Shown here: positions 13,036-25,196 of the stretch, piece after piece
Layout: each line of letters starts with the position of its first letter
Numbering within the stretch: the first letter of the stretch is position 1
Source of the DNA: Amia ocellicauda
Lineage: Eukaryota > Chordata > Actinopteri > Amiiformes > Amiidae
DNA: 64,000 nt
Assembly: GCF_036373705.1 (NCBI RefSeq)
Contig: NC_089850.1
Coordinates: 33,406,733 to 33,470,732, forward strand
Reading direction: 5' to 3'
Translations under genes and position numbers: made by a program
The notes under the pieces: generated by a model
What the model was told of the DNA's origin: nothing
Database searches by the model: none
Seen by the model: the letters and a program-made list of their open reading frames with translations, nothing else

Positions 13036-16000
13036 TAGTTGGTGGCTTGTGTTGATTAAGCTAGACTCAGAGTGATTTGTGCTCAGTATTGGCAGTGTGT
13101 GTTTTAGATTTTTTTGCACATACAGTACAAAGGACACTAGTTTTTTTTTTTTTTTTTCTTAAATATGTTGTCTATTTACAGTACATATTACCTATACCTG
13201 TTTTTAATCAACTAAGTGTTAGGTTCTGCTACAGATCAACAGAGCATCCAGTCCTACTTTAAATCTCAGTGAATGAAGTGGAGTTCAGGGAGCTACCTAT
13301 TTTGTTAACTGAACAGTTGTAACACCAATTAACAGAGTTTTAAAAAGTAAACTAATTACTTAAATGAATTAGACAAAAAATAGTTAAACAGAATTACTGA
13401 AATAACAGATGCATCTATTTAAGTACACAAATTAATTCACTGATTAAACTAATACAACATTTAACTAACTTAAACTATCTGTGAAGCATCTATCCCAGTC
13501 TTATGTATAGAAATGCATTTAAGACGATGACAATCTTAACATAAATTACAAGCACAAGCAATAGTATACAAGGCATTCAAGCAAAACCTGACACTGGCTC
13601 TGAACTGACAATGAAGCTACATTCATCATGGGGACATCCTTAGTTAAAGTCCATAACTAAGCATCAAACTAATGGTTTCATCATTAGAAACACAACAGGT
13701 TTTACACACCTGCTACAAATTCCTAAAAAGATGTGATGACAATACATAAATGTGCCCTTGCACATATTGTGTAAGAAGCAAGCTTTTACAATCGTACCAG
13801 CCATAATGTCACATCAGAAATAAAATGTGATTGCTTACATTGTGAATGTGGATGTAAAGCTTTTGCCTTTTTTTGTCTCTGTCCATCTCCTGCTTTCTCC
13901 CCATAAAGCTCTGTGCTTATGAATTTCTGTAAACCTATTGAGTTGTCTGAAGTGTGCAACTGCAGAATAAACAGACAACTCTAACACAGGGAGTGTAATG
14001 TAAAGTCAACAATTAAACGGAAAGTAAAAATAATTTAATCTTCCTTTCTTATATGTAGGCTATGAATGTTGTATTGGATTATGTTACATATACTGCTCTG
14101 GCAAGGAGTATGCAGAGGATCGATATAAACAATTGTTGCAGAAACATTAAATAAAACACTTCCATGACATTACCTTAAAGAGTAACGTATATAGTAAAAT
14201 CATGCATGGTAGTTTACAGAATCAATTGTCATGCAGGAAGAATGGGAACTATTTTGTTAAATTGGTTATAGCATATATTTTAAATCCAAAGTTTGCAGCT
14301 TTGAAAAATGTATTTTCTGTGCTTGGTTTTCTCTTGCATTTATTTGTTCAGAGAAAGACAAAAAAATAAATGAAGATGTCTTCAACTATTAATCCATGCT
14401 GTCTTTTTGAATTGCATGCTTTCATTTTTCTTAAATATAGTTGAGCAATACATACTGACAACTGCAAAGCAGCAATGCTTTTAAACATGTTATGTGCTGG
14501 TAATGAGGAGGTGGTTACAGATTTAGAAAAGGGCAATGTCAAGATAATTTTAATGGTTGGCTAAAATGTTTTACCATTGTATGACATACAAATCAAGCTG
14601 TTCTAACATTAAACTATACTGTCAAACTAAAAAGATATTGTTGGAATGTATTTATTTTTAAAACCTGGCTTTGTGGTAGATATGTTGTAAAGGATAGACA
14701 TTATTTAAGCACAAGACTAGTCTGGCTAACCTCATTGTGAGCCATTCTGAATCTGAATATTCGACACATATTATTCACACACACAGATAGATGGATGGAT
14801 ATATAATCTCCCTGTTATTTTATGCCTTCTGAATTTGGAATTCACAATTTTGTATCATCTCCGTGTACTGCTATGACTGCATTACTGATGTAGGAGAGAT
14901 GCACACAGCCTACATGCATCTACCAAAACAACCAAGCCAACTCTGACATCTTGTATTATGAGCTTGAGCAGCAGAGGTAGAGCATCAATATAAAGACTAG
15001 TGCAGCTCTTATGTAATACTGCAAGCTCACAGGTGCCCTGCAGGCTACAGGGATTGCTGTTATGTGACAAGCAAGGTACCTTGTCTGACTAATTCATTAA
15101 TTACTGGCTCCAACAGCTCTCACTTGAAAGGACAGTTTTTATTATTATTATTATTTAACTGTTTTTACTTTTATCATGAAACATAAGGTATACCATTTTT
15201 GTTCCATCATAAAGTATTGCTACTTCTCCACTAAATAAAGTAAGGTAAGTGAAATATTCCTTTTGGAGAAGGCCTATCTTTGTTGATCAAATGTATTTTA
15301 CTATGTTTAGTTTTTTTTTACCTAAATGCATGGCCAAGCAGATTTGTTCCCAAATTTGCTTATAGGATCTTTATGGAATATTTCCCAGACAAAGGAGTTT
15401 ATAGGTTAAAATACAAGTTACACCAGAAAAAATCCCATATTTTAATTCTCAGGCACCTTCTCTCCAGTCTCTCACACATATCTCTCCCAAACTCTGTCCA
15501 ACAACTTTCCAACTGCTGCCCCTTTCACTCGCTGGTAATAATTTTGAAAAGCAATCACATGTAATATGACACATTAAGTAGAACAATACAACAAACAACA
15601 TGATGTTTTGTTTGTTTGAATAGAGGTTGTGCAACATTGAGTAGATAATGAAATGGAAATTGATGAAGCCTACACACTATGCACACATACTCTTTTACAT
15701 TTTTTTACATAATTGAACTATAATGCAGCAATTAAGAAAAAAGGAAAGGGACTGAAGCACCCCTGACTTACAAAAGAGCATAAGCTATTTATTACATTTA
15801 AAACCTGTATTATGAATGGAATAATCCTATAAAATACATTTGATCACTGTGTCCATACATTATTTGTAGTTGTGGAATTCATACTCTTAATTTTAAGTGC
15901 ATGTAGTTTGCATTTGAAAGAAAAACAATCATGAGGGTATAGCCTAGTTCTGACGTCTTATTCTGTCTAGACACTGATCTCTAACAATGTTTGTTTCAAT

Positions 16001-16200
16001 GTTTGTCTTCATAAATGTGGAATTTGAAACGTGCAGGATCCTCAGCGTCGAGGTACTGTGCAATTCATATATAATTATACTACTTCTACTTGTTAGCAAT
16101 AATCCAGAAATACTGGAATGGGCCATTTCGCTTTTTTTGTATGGTTTTACTTTAGTAATGCATTGCTAAAATGATCACACGCTCTATACCAGCGATATCA
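11961..16200. other. usp45-pnisr intergenic spacer
   Basis: AT-rich with no convincing gene. It contains the (TA)n tract at 12978-13031, a T run near 13140-13157, and a more complex block at about 14880-15125. The ORFs in it are short, lack family motifs and have random-looking composition. Confidence 0.7.
12978..13031. repeat. (TA)n microsatellite
   Basis: An uninterrupted AT dinucleotide run of about 54 bases in the spacer after usp45. Its length is likely to vary between individuals and it may be collapsed in assembly. Confidence 0.95.
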
Positions 16201-16341
16201 CAGAGCGATCCTTCCCTCATTTTCTCCCCGGACTTCCTCTTCCCCCCCAGAGCTTCCGGTTCCGGGTTGGAAGCCAAGGCGCCATATTGTCTGCGAGGCG
16301 GAGAAGAAGCAGCTGAGGAGAGAGGAGCTGGGCGAAATAAA
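16190..16341 (+). promoter_or_regulatory. pnisr: pnisr promoter and noncoding first exon
   Basis: An abrupt GC- and CpG-rich patch in AT-rich DNA. It holds an ETS-like site (CTTCCGG near 16253) and a YY1-like GCGCCATATTG near 16281, typical of TATA-less housekeeping promoters. The donor AAA|GTGAGC puts the end of exon 1 at 16341, and the next exon begins at 17208. The transcription start is not visible; it probably lies at about 16230-16300. CpGs continue to about 16580. Confidence 0.6.
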
Positions 16342-17237
16342 GTGAGCTGGTGCTTTCGCGTTTTCCTTTTTACCGTTGATGTCGAAAGCATCAAGCGATA
16401 CAGGTGTTTAGACGCATCCTCAGATTGAAATGCACGAACGAGTTGTAGCCTGAAACGTGTGAGACCGTAGTCGTGTGTTGTTGTGCTGATGGTGGCGAGG
16501 CCCGGGGGAGCAGCTGAGGGATCCCCGCACAGTGCGAAACCTCGGGGTGACACCGGTCTGGGTACGAAGTCACAACAGCACACGGGGAAATCAAGAGGCT
16601 GCACTGGAGGCTGTTTAATGCCCACAGAGATGATTGAAGTCCTCATCGCTGTGCTACTTTGTGTCGCTTTCTCAGATACAGACTCATTTAATTCATCCCC
16701 CCCTTAGCGCTCTGTCCATATTTGCAGTATTTAATCATGTGTAAACCCAGTTTCAGATTTTGGATCCTTCCCTCTGTATATTTGATTCTTTGCGTGTTAT
16801 AGCTGATTGAGTAGCTTCTGTTTGGGTTTGAAACTAACAATTATTAGGATAACCACTGTAAACGGTTGTAATCATTCAAGTACCTGGTCTGATCAGTGAT
16901 CTGGCGTCTCGGAAGGGGGGGGGTTCCAGTCAATATCATTATTAATATGTTGCCTACATTTCAATGTGTCCTATGCTTTCTGTTTCTTATAGGAACCATG
17001 CCTTTATTTATATGGATGGATATTAAAATATTGATAAAATTGGTAATGCAACTTTGACTCAAATATTGATCAACTTCATTATTATTAGATTGAAGCAAGT
17101 TTACAGAGATTTAAATTGAGCAGTCACAAACCTTTGTAGTTGATCATGTGCTTGTACATGGACCCCCAAACTGTTTGATAGCCTTCAATGAAGTTTGAAT
17201 GTTACAGGACCCAGACTTGTGAACTTTATGATCGGAC

Positions 17238-20200
17238 ATGTGGGATCAGGGTGGTCAGCCGTGGCCGCACTGGCCTTTGAGCCAGCAACAGTGGATGCAA
17301 TCTTTCCAGCACCAGCAAGACCCAGGTAAGAGTGCCACTGTGTTTCTCTGTCTTTTTACTCTGAATAATTGATGTTTTATTGTAAATGCGTCAGTGGTGA
17401 TCTAGTTGATGGAAAACCACAAAAATGTTTCTTCAGTCTCTTTAAATTTTTAAAGCCAGACTGTAAAAAAATGTCTAATATTAGAAAATTCCCCTTGGGA
17501 GGTGTCCTGTAGGTATTCAAATACAGAAGGAGACATCTAGAGATTTTTGTGTGTTTTAAAATTTCCCCTTAAATCCAAATCATTTACCAAGGGTATTTTT
17601 TTCTTCTGACGATATGAAACTACTAGATACTGTGAGACTCGAGTACAATCCTTTCTCTTTCCACAATGTTACACAGAGGCAATTAATTTTAACCTATTTC
17701 CTAGTCTAATTATAACTTATTAAACAGAAATGTCAATCTGCAAGACAATAAGAGTGACATCTTTGGAAATGCACTTTGACGCACAGTAATTTGGTACCAA
17801 AGGAAACTTGCCATTTACTTTTTTCTTATTTTGTATCAGGCCAGGTTGACTGGGCAGCTCTGGCACAGGCCTGGATTGCTCAGAGAGAAGCGACTGGACA
17901 GACTGTACTGGATCAGCCGGGACTGCAACCCAATGGCCAGGAAATCCAGCCGTTAGATACTGGTCCGAACAATCATGGGACCTTTCAGAATGATCCAAAT
18001 TTCAACAGGATGTGGCAGCCAGGTTTGTTTGTCTTGTGCTCCTTTTCATCCCACACCTATCCTGAGATCTTAAGGAAAATTAAAATAACAAAGTGGCCAA
18101 TGTAAACAATTCCAAATATCAATGTTTATTTATGTAAGTATGAGTGTAGTTTACTAACAGCTTCACTTTATTGATATTGGGTGATTGATATTCAGATAAT
18201 TAAGGCTGCATTCAGACTTCTTTTGGTGTGGTTTGAGTGTCCACTGACTGATAATGTTCCCTCTTGTTGACAATTACAGACTGGGGAATGCACAACCAGC
18301 CTCCCCACCCACCCCCTGAGCAGCCGTGGATCCCCCCAGGCCCCGGGCCCATGGATGCTGTGCCTCCGTCTGAAGACAGCAACAGCCAGGACAGCATTGA
18401 GTTCACTCCAGACTCCAGACATGGCATGTTCAATCAGAATAACCACACCTTCGGCGGGCAGCCTGAGAGCTTCCCGATGGCTCCGATGCCTGTGAACCAG
18501 TTTGATTATCAGGTATGAGCAGCAGGCACAACTTGACAGGAGTTGCATGGAGTTTTATTTCAGAATATTATACCCAGATAAATGACAGAGAAGTGAAATG
18601 GTTTTTGCTAAATAATTTCTGATGAGGTAAGCAATCAGAAGTTGCCTCATAATCTTTAAATCCTTTAATACTCTTTTTTTGGTTTGTGATGTTGTATTTT
18701 TAACATACTGTTGGAATTGAATGAGTGCAATTCTTGTTGAAAAACCAAATTGTTTTTTAATAAGTGCCTTAGCATGTGTTGAGGATGCAGTGTGATGGGC
18801 ATTGTCTCTCTCCTCAGCATGGAGCTGCTGCTTTTGGTCCCCCCTCCTCGGGATTTCACCCTCCTTATTGGCAGCAGGGACCCCCACAGAACCGCAGAGA
18901 CAGACCCCCCTCGTTCAGGGAGCGACAGAGGTCTCCTATACAGCTACCAGTGAAACAGGAGCCCCCTGCCCTGGGCAAGTGTTTCTTTTTTCTTTTCTTT
19001 TTTTTTACTTTTAATCTGTTTTTGTCTTGTTTGTTTTTTCTTAAGCATTGTGCAGTTTAATCAAATCTTCACATAGTTTAGCTTATTTAATTTTATTTTC
19101 ATTCTGATTTATAACGGTATGGAAGATTGTACATGGTTTTCCAGTTTCATAGATTTGTCATTATGTAGTTTGTTTCCAGATTGGTGTTTTTTGATTTATT
19201 TGGATACGTGCAGAAATCCCAACTCCACCTGCTATGAAAAAATACAATTAAGGAAATAATCTGCTGAAAGTAGTAACTATGCTTCTACTATGGCAGTTTA
19301 AGGCTAAAATTTAACAATATTAATGTTAATCTGTAGATGCTGTGAAACGAAGGACACTCCCTGCATGGATTCGGGAGGGTCTGGAAAAGATGGAGCGGGA
19401 AAAACAGAAAAAACTGGAGAAAGAGAGAATGGAAAAGCAACGTGCCGAGATGGCGAAAGATGAGAAGAAAGTCAACGATTTGCCAGAAGAGGAAGGCGAT
19501 GGACCCCGACTGCCGCGGAAAAGTAAATTTGTAAGTCTCGACGTTGTGCGTTCACTCCGATATATGCAACTTTGCTTCTCCTTTAATCCCTTGAAGAATT
19601 AAATTAAGACAACAGCGGGCTTTTCCAACAAGCCTGTCGTATTGTTCCATTAGGACAGCGATGACGAGGAAGAGGAGGAAGACGACGAGAGGACGGAAAT
19701 GAGAAAACCCGAGCCGGAAACGAGGAGTCCGTCCCCGGTTCACGAAGAGCAGAGTGAAGCAGAAATGACTGACGAGGAGAGAGAATTCCAGCTGGTGGGT
19801 ATCTCGTGTGTTCACTGGCGATGGAGCATTCATTCTCAATCCGTCCCACCTGACTGCACGACTGCTGCACATGCTTTACCATCGAGTTTGACCGCATCCT
19901 TTGGAAAGTGTTAAGGTTACAGCAAGCTTCCCTTTGTCCCGTTTCAACAGATGATGTTGACTAAAATGCTCCTGACAGAAGTGCTTTTAGAGGTCACCAA
20001 TGAAGAAATCTATAATGTCGCAAAAGATGTGCATCGCAAGGCAACTAAAGGTATATATTGTACTCCGCTTTCTGTAGGAGCAAATTATGGCAGAAGATTA
20101 CAAAGCATTACATGATCTCCTTTCTTAAAGTGTAGAATTGTTCAGGGAATTACATTGGAATGTTTTTAGCATCTTATTTACTCTCTGAATAGCTGTGTAA

Positions 20201-23200
20201 TTAAATTAGTTGTGGTCTTTGTTCAGAGCTATTTCAGCATTATTGAAATCAAATGCATTCCTAGCCAGTCTCTGCTAATGCAGTGGAGAGGTGTTGGTGG
20301 CAAGTCATCTGAAGGACTCTATTTATCCAGTGGATATTTAAGAATGCTGCTCATCTTTAATTCATTCACTTTAACGTTTTTTCAGATCTTTAACAGGGCA
20401 TCAAAATTACTCTCATCTGACTATTTCTAATGAACAGGTGGACCAGTGCCAGTTTAACTTAAAAAGTCAGCTCTTCTGAATTGTGGGAATCTGCATTAGT
20501 AAAGAGTGGTTTTCCCCCCTTCCCAAGATGTCTGATTTTATAATCTGTATTTAAAAAACAAAAACAAAACGTCTTTCCTATCTTGAATGGATCTTGTTCC
20601 TAATTTTTCTTCTCTCCTTTGCAAAGCTGCATTGATAGTGCATTGTCTGTTCCATAGAATCTCATGACTTTGAAATCGTGGCTATATGTTTTAACATGTT
20701 GTTCCTGTTGTTGATGTGATACAAAGCTCCTGCAAAGCAGCTGGCACAGTCCAGTGCACTGGCTTCTCTAACTGGTCTCGGTAAGTAACTCCTGTTTTAA
20801 ATGGGGGGAGGGGGGTTGAAGGGCTAATTTGTAAGTAAGGGAGTAAGGTTTTCCCCCCACAATACTTGAGGTGAATGCTGATTACTATTTTACTCCAAGA
20901 AAAAAAAGGTATATAAAAAGAAAATCATGCCTGCTTTGGGTTTCTTGATCTTGGCTCTATTGTGATTCTATATCGCATTGGGTTTTCAGGAGCAAGCCAC
21001 ACAGAACCACATTAGACCTGTTTTCCAGATTAAAGCCAACGCAACCCAAGATTAGCACCATTTTTAGATTCATTTGCTTGGATTTGTGAAAAGCATGCAG
21101 TGCCTAATTTAGTGACATTGATACAGGGCCTACAGTTGTGATAGTGTGATCAGAGAGACAGCTGTAAGTGGGAAGCCTGTTCAGTCAACGCCTCTGGGCT
21201 CGCCAGATTATTTCTCTGGCTGACTGACTACAGTTTAAATAGTGTGAACCGCAGCGCTTGTCTCGTATAAAAGAGCCCGGGTTTGTGCATGCAGGTGGGC
21301 TGGGTGAGTACGGTTCAGATGACAGTGAAGACGAGAGGAGCGTCAGAGGCTCAGAGTCGTCCGACACAGACGATGAGGAGCTGCGGCACAGAATCCGCCA
21401 AAAGCTGGACGCCTTCCGGAGGAAAGAGAAGGAGATGCAACTGCTTCAGGAGAGGCAGATACTGGACGGTGCGTTCATTTTGATGTTCTCATATTGAACA
21501 GAAGCAGAGCAGTTAATGGTGCTGGCTGTTTCTCCCCTTCACGTATCAGAAATCAAATGGCTACTGAACATTAAAAAGGATTGTTTGTACCAGGAAGCAT
21601 GATTTCGATCTTGAAATGTCTTTACATTGTTGCTAAAAGCATTTTTATTCTTGTCTGAAAGTTATACTCCTGATGGCCAATCGGTGAAGGCATCCGAAGT
21701 AACGCTCCCTTGTTTTTTCTTTCTTCATTGCAGAAGACAAACAAGCTGAACGATTGATCAAAGATACGAGTGAATATGAGAGTGAGCAGGTGGTCAGTTC
21801 AGTTAAACAGGAAGTAAAAGACAGAGATGCTGAGCCCATCACTGAGAAGAGAAGGTCTCGCAGTGAGGCAGAGCTCATTGAGCCCAAGAGGACAGGGAAG
21901 GAAAGGCTGGGTAGGAGCAGGAGTGGCAGCTCGTCAGTTAGTGCCAGTCGCAGCAGCAGTAGTGGTAGCAGCAGTAGCAGCACCAGCAGCAGGTCCAGTT
22001 TTTCCTCCAGCTCCAGTTCGGTCAGCAGCCGAAGCTCCTCGCGTTCCTCCTCTCCTAAACGAAAGAAAAAGCGTAGCAGGAGCCGCTCCCCCTCTCACAG
22101 GGTACGGCAGCGTAGCCGCAGCAAGAGTGCACGCAGGCAGAGGAGGGAGCCCAGCAAAGAGAAAGGCAGGGACAGGAGGAGAGCCAGCAGGAACAGGAGT
22201 GCAGAGAGGAACAGGAGGAGGAACCGCAGCCGCTCCCGAGAGCGGAGGAGCAGCAGGGAGAGACGCAAGAGCAGGTCGAAGGATAGGGCCCGGGCCAGCC
22301 GCAGCAGGAGCAGGGACAGGCGGCGCAGTAACGACAGGAGGAGGAGCCACAGCCGCAGTAGACGCAAACAGAAGGAGATCAGCAAAGAGAGGGAAAAGAG
22401 GAAGGACAGGAGCCGGAGTAATGATAAAGACAAAAAGAAAAAAGAGAGAGAGACAGACAGGAAGAAGGACAGGCAAAAAACCAAAGACAGGGAAAAAAGA
22501 GAGGATAAAGATTACAAATCAGCAGGCCAGGATGAGGGTAGCAGCAAAAAGAGAAAGAAGGAGAACGAACACACAGACTCTCACAGCGAGTCGTTCAGTA
22601 GGCTCTCGCGGCAGGACAGCAGGACAGGCAAGAAAAGCTCGGTGAAAAATAGTAAAAAGTACTCCGATTCAGAGTCTAGCAGGAGCAGTTCTCGATCCCC
22701 AGAGGTTAGCAAGGAAAAGAAGTCTAAGAAATCCAAGCGTAGTCGTTCAAGATCAACGGAAAAATCTCACAAGTCTGGTAAGAAGGCAAGCCGCAAACAC
22801 AAGTCTAAGTCACGATCAAGGTAGTATTCAATTTTTTATATATATATCTATGTATATATTTAAAGTCTGTTTGTTTTATGTAATTATTTTGTCATCTACT
22901 AGATACTTTCTGTATGATTTTGTTGAAAGGTGAATGTTTAACACGGTAATGATTAATTTCCAATGCTTAAGTAATTAATTACTTTTTTTTTTTCCTTAAA
23001 ATCCCCTTTGTAGTCCCCTTTCCTTTCTAGGAGGTGCTGATAAGGCTCCATTGAGCTCCCTGCAGGGAGATTTTGGGGTTAAAGCATTGCAAGCTCCTTT
23101 GAGATTTGTGACTGGAAGTACACTCTGATGCATTAGCAGTCGTGCAATGTTGCAAAGGATCTGTATATTCTACAGTACCACCTTACCATTGGGGCAAAGG

Positions 23201-23442
23201 CCTAATGCCTTCCGTCAGCCGTAAATGCCGTTTAAAGCGTGCGAAAGCAAGAAATGTTCCCAGCTACCCTCCACACTGTTTTCAGGACTTAAATTGACAA
23301 AGGAGGCTTTCAAAGGCCTGTCAGTCTTAACCGTGTCACTGTTCTAATGTGAACCCAGTAATGTCAGGCTGCTCAGCACACAACTAATGTCTTTCCTCGT
23401 TTCATTTGCAGGTCGGTCACACCAATACGTCGCAAGCGTTGA
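17238..23442 (+). CDS. pnisr: PNN-interacting serine/arginine-rich protein (Pnisr), complete
   Basis: Nuclear SR-related protein (SFRS18) that binds pinin and localises to splicing speckles. CDS exons: 17238-17325, 17840-18022, 18280-18512, 18818-18974, 19337-19530, 19654-19794, 19951-20050, 20727-20780, 21295-21468, 21734-22820, 23412-23442; 2442 nt, 813 residues (human about 805). It begins MWDQGGQPWPHWPLSQQQW and runs through a Gln/Pro-rich N-terminus, the conserved KRRTLPAWIREGLEKME, a charged helix, acidic DSDDEEEEEDDE, MLTKMLLTEVLL, and SEDERS...SSDTDDEELRHRIRQK. A very long Ser/Arg and Lys-rich RS domain follows, ending SRSVTPIRRKR. The big last-but-one exon holds the whole RS domain. 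The start has G at -3. The intron after 18974 has a GC donor. Confidence 0.95.
18975..19336 (+). other. pnisr intron with GC-AG boundaries
   Basis: The exon ends CCCTGG and the intron begins GCAAGT, the usual form of the rare GC donor class. The acceptor is ATCTGTAG. Joining 18974 to 19337 gives ...PPALDAVKRRTLPAW, in frame and matching the family. The only nearby GT (CAA|GTG) would shift the frame. Confidence 0.85.
21909..22820 (+). repeat. pnisr: low-complexity RS-domain coding repeat in pnisr
   Basis: Runs of AGC/AGT serine codons (21909-22060) followed by AGG/CGC arginine-serine codons. This compositional bias creates long false ORFs in the other five frames, including Ala/Pro-rich and Leu-rich ones, which should not be annotated. 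Confidence 0.9.
22821..23411 (+). other. last pnisr intron
   Basis: The donor TCAAG|GTAGTA places an in-frame TAG straight after the Arg codon. A retained intron would therefore end the protein at SKSRSR, while splicing adds SVTPIRRKR. The middle, about 23030-23130, is less AT-rich than the rest and non-repetitive. Confidence 0.7.
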
Positions 23443-24149
23443 GGAATAATTTGGCACCTGAACCGTGCACTTATTTTAAAATTCCATGAGTTTTAAAGGC
23501 TTGTCTCATTATAGAGGCAACTGTGTAGGTGTTTTTTTTCCTGTAAATACGTGTAATTTTTAAAGTACTGTCTGCAACACATTTTTTTGAATGATAGGTT
23601 TCCCCTGTATTCCTTTATTGGAGGTTAGTAGTTAAAATCAATCTTGCAGTTGTAACATTTTAAAGAAGACAAAACATCTTAATGTACATTGCTGTCCAAT
23701 AAAACAAAAATCAGTAACATTGGTCTGAGTTATTTTAAGCATCCTACCATTGATAGCATTTACACAGATTGTAATGTCAACAAAAAGAGGAAATTGACTT
23801 CCTGAAGGTATAGAAAACAAAAGCCTTACTAAAACTAATAAGCCAACATTGTTCTTTGTAACTGTTCATATCACAGAAGCATTTATTGTGCCCTCATATT
23901 TTTTTATACATTATAAATTTTAAAAACTGTGCAGTGTGCAGGCTGATGTGTTTGAATGGACTAATCTAAAACTTACTGGGTGATTTTTAATTCTTTGCAT
24001 TTTTTTAAAGCTAAGTTTTCCTACATGGACATTGTGTGCGAAGTGCGTCATGATTGGAAGTCTTAAACATCATCCTGTATGAGTTTACATAGGTTAACTG
24101 TGATGTACAGTTCTTTTCAACTTACGGTTAAAAAAAAAAAACGAATAAA
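23443..24149 (+). terminator. pnisr: pnisr 3' UTR with two poly(A) signals
   Basis: AATAAA occurs at about 23698-23703 and again at 24144-24149, the second followed by a GT-rich stretch (GTGTGTGTTTTTC) as expected downstream of a cleavage site. The second is probably the main distal site; both may be used. Confidence 0.6.
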
Positions 24150-24974
24150 GTGAACCAGCTCTCCTAACAGTGTGTGTGTTTTTCTATGACTGCAGGTAGC
24201 CAGTAGCAACTAATCAAATTGGTACCAAACTAGTGGAAAATGTGATTAAAAATCAAATGGTTATGCCATGAAAAACCTGATAAGTCTACATCCTTGGTTT
24301 GCATTCACATGCACGCTTCCTTCACATCCTAAACTTGAAGCATGGGACCGTAATTGTTTTGATACTAAATGCCCTGTGCTTCAGCGTTCTCTTGCACAAA
24401 AAAAAAAAGTTCCAGCATTATTCCTTTTCTCACTTTCTGCATCCAGGACATGCATCTCAAAAGAGACGTTGATTAAGCAGTAAAACCATGCTGAACACTG
24501 GCCTGGCTACATGACCTAGAAGTAGCATCAACAGCAATGGTTGATGTAGAACCATGTAGAAAGAGGAAGCTTGAGCACATGTGCATCTCAAACGTGTTTA
24601 TTTAATGACTCGGGTTAAAGTCTCCGACCATGACAATACTAACTAATGCCACAGAGAAAGCGACAACTGGAGCAGGGTTTTAGTATTACTTTATTGCAAA
24701 CCTTTTGAAATCCTGTGCAGACAAGTCCGCTCTATGATACTGTCCCTAAAATACAGTAGGTGGCCCTTATTTACATTGTTTCCTGCACTTTTATTATAAA
24801 TAGCCTCGTTTCCTTTTAAAACAATGTTTTTGCTCTACATTTTACATTCGTTTGCTGTCAACAGAATACTAATTTTATAAAGAAGGAAATTGACGATAAT
24901 CTGGGGGAGGTTATTACTAGATACTCAACTACTCATGATCGAGCATCACTGAGACAGACAGGGTCGCGTTCTTG
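24150..24974. other. pnisr-coq3 intergenic spacer
   Basis: About 0.8 kb of AT-rich DNA with no coding or repeat signal that I can support. The end grades into the CpG-rich coq3 promoter. Confidence 0.7.
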
Positions 24975-25196
24975 TTGCGCAGATCTGCACACTCCCAGCG
25001 ATCCCATTGGTGGAGCAGCGCAGATCCGCGCAAAGCTGCGGACATCTGCGCTACACGAACCCATTTCGGTGCAGAACAGGAGGAACGATTCTAATCGCGG
25101 TGAACATTTCTACACGGTCTCTGAAAAAGGCGGAAGCAGCAGGTCGCTTTGACCGGTCATGTACACATCCGCATTCATTAAATACATGCTAAAGAC
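24975..25196 (+). promoter_or_regulatory. coq3: coq3 promoter region with shared cassette
   Basis: A CpG-rich 5' region. Bases 24975-25058 form a palindrome-rich cassette also found upstream of faxc at 37734-37807. It holds an inverted CCAAT box (CCCATTGGTGG) and NRF1-like TGCGCA and CGCGCA motifs. An ETS/GABP-like GGCGGAAGC lies near 25130. NRF1, NF-Y and GABP sites are common in promoters of nuclear genes for mitochondrial proteins. The transcription start is not visible. Confidence 0.6.

Noticed and set aside
16152..16646. 164-codon minus-strand ORF over the pnisr promoter
   Set aside because: It is antisense to a CpG-rich promoter and has no family motif; low stop density explains it.
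18192..18548. Minus-strand ORFs opposite pnisr exon 4
   Set aside because: Antisense of a Pro/Gln-rich coding exon, with no supporting splice or domain evidence.
21827..22645. Long Ala/Gly/Arg, Ala/Pro and Leu-rich ORFs overlapping pnisr
   Set aside because: Shadows of the Ser/Arg coding repeat in other frames and on the other strand.
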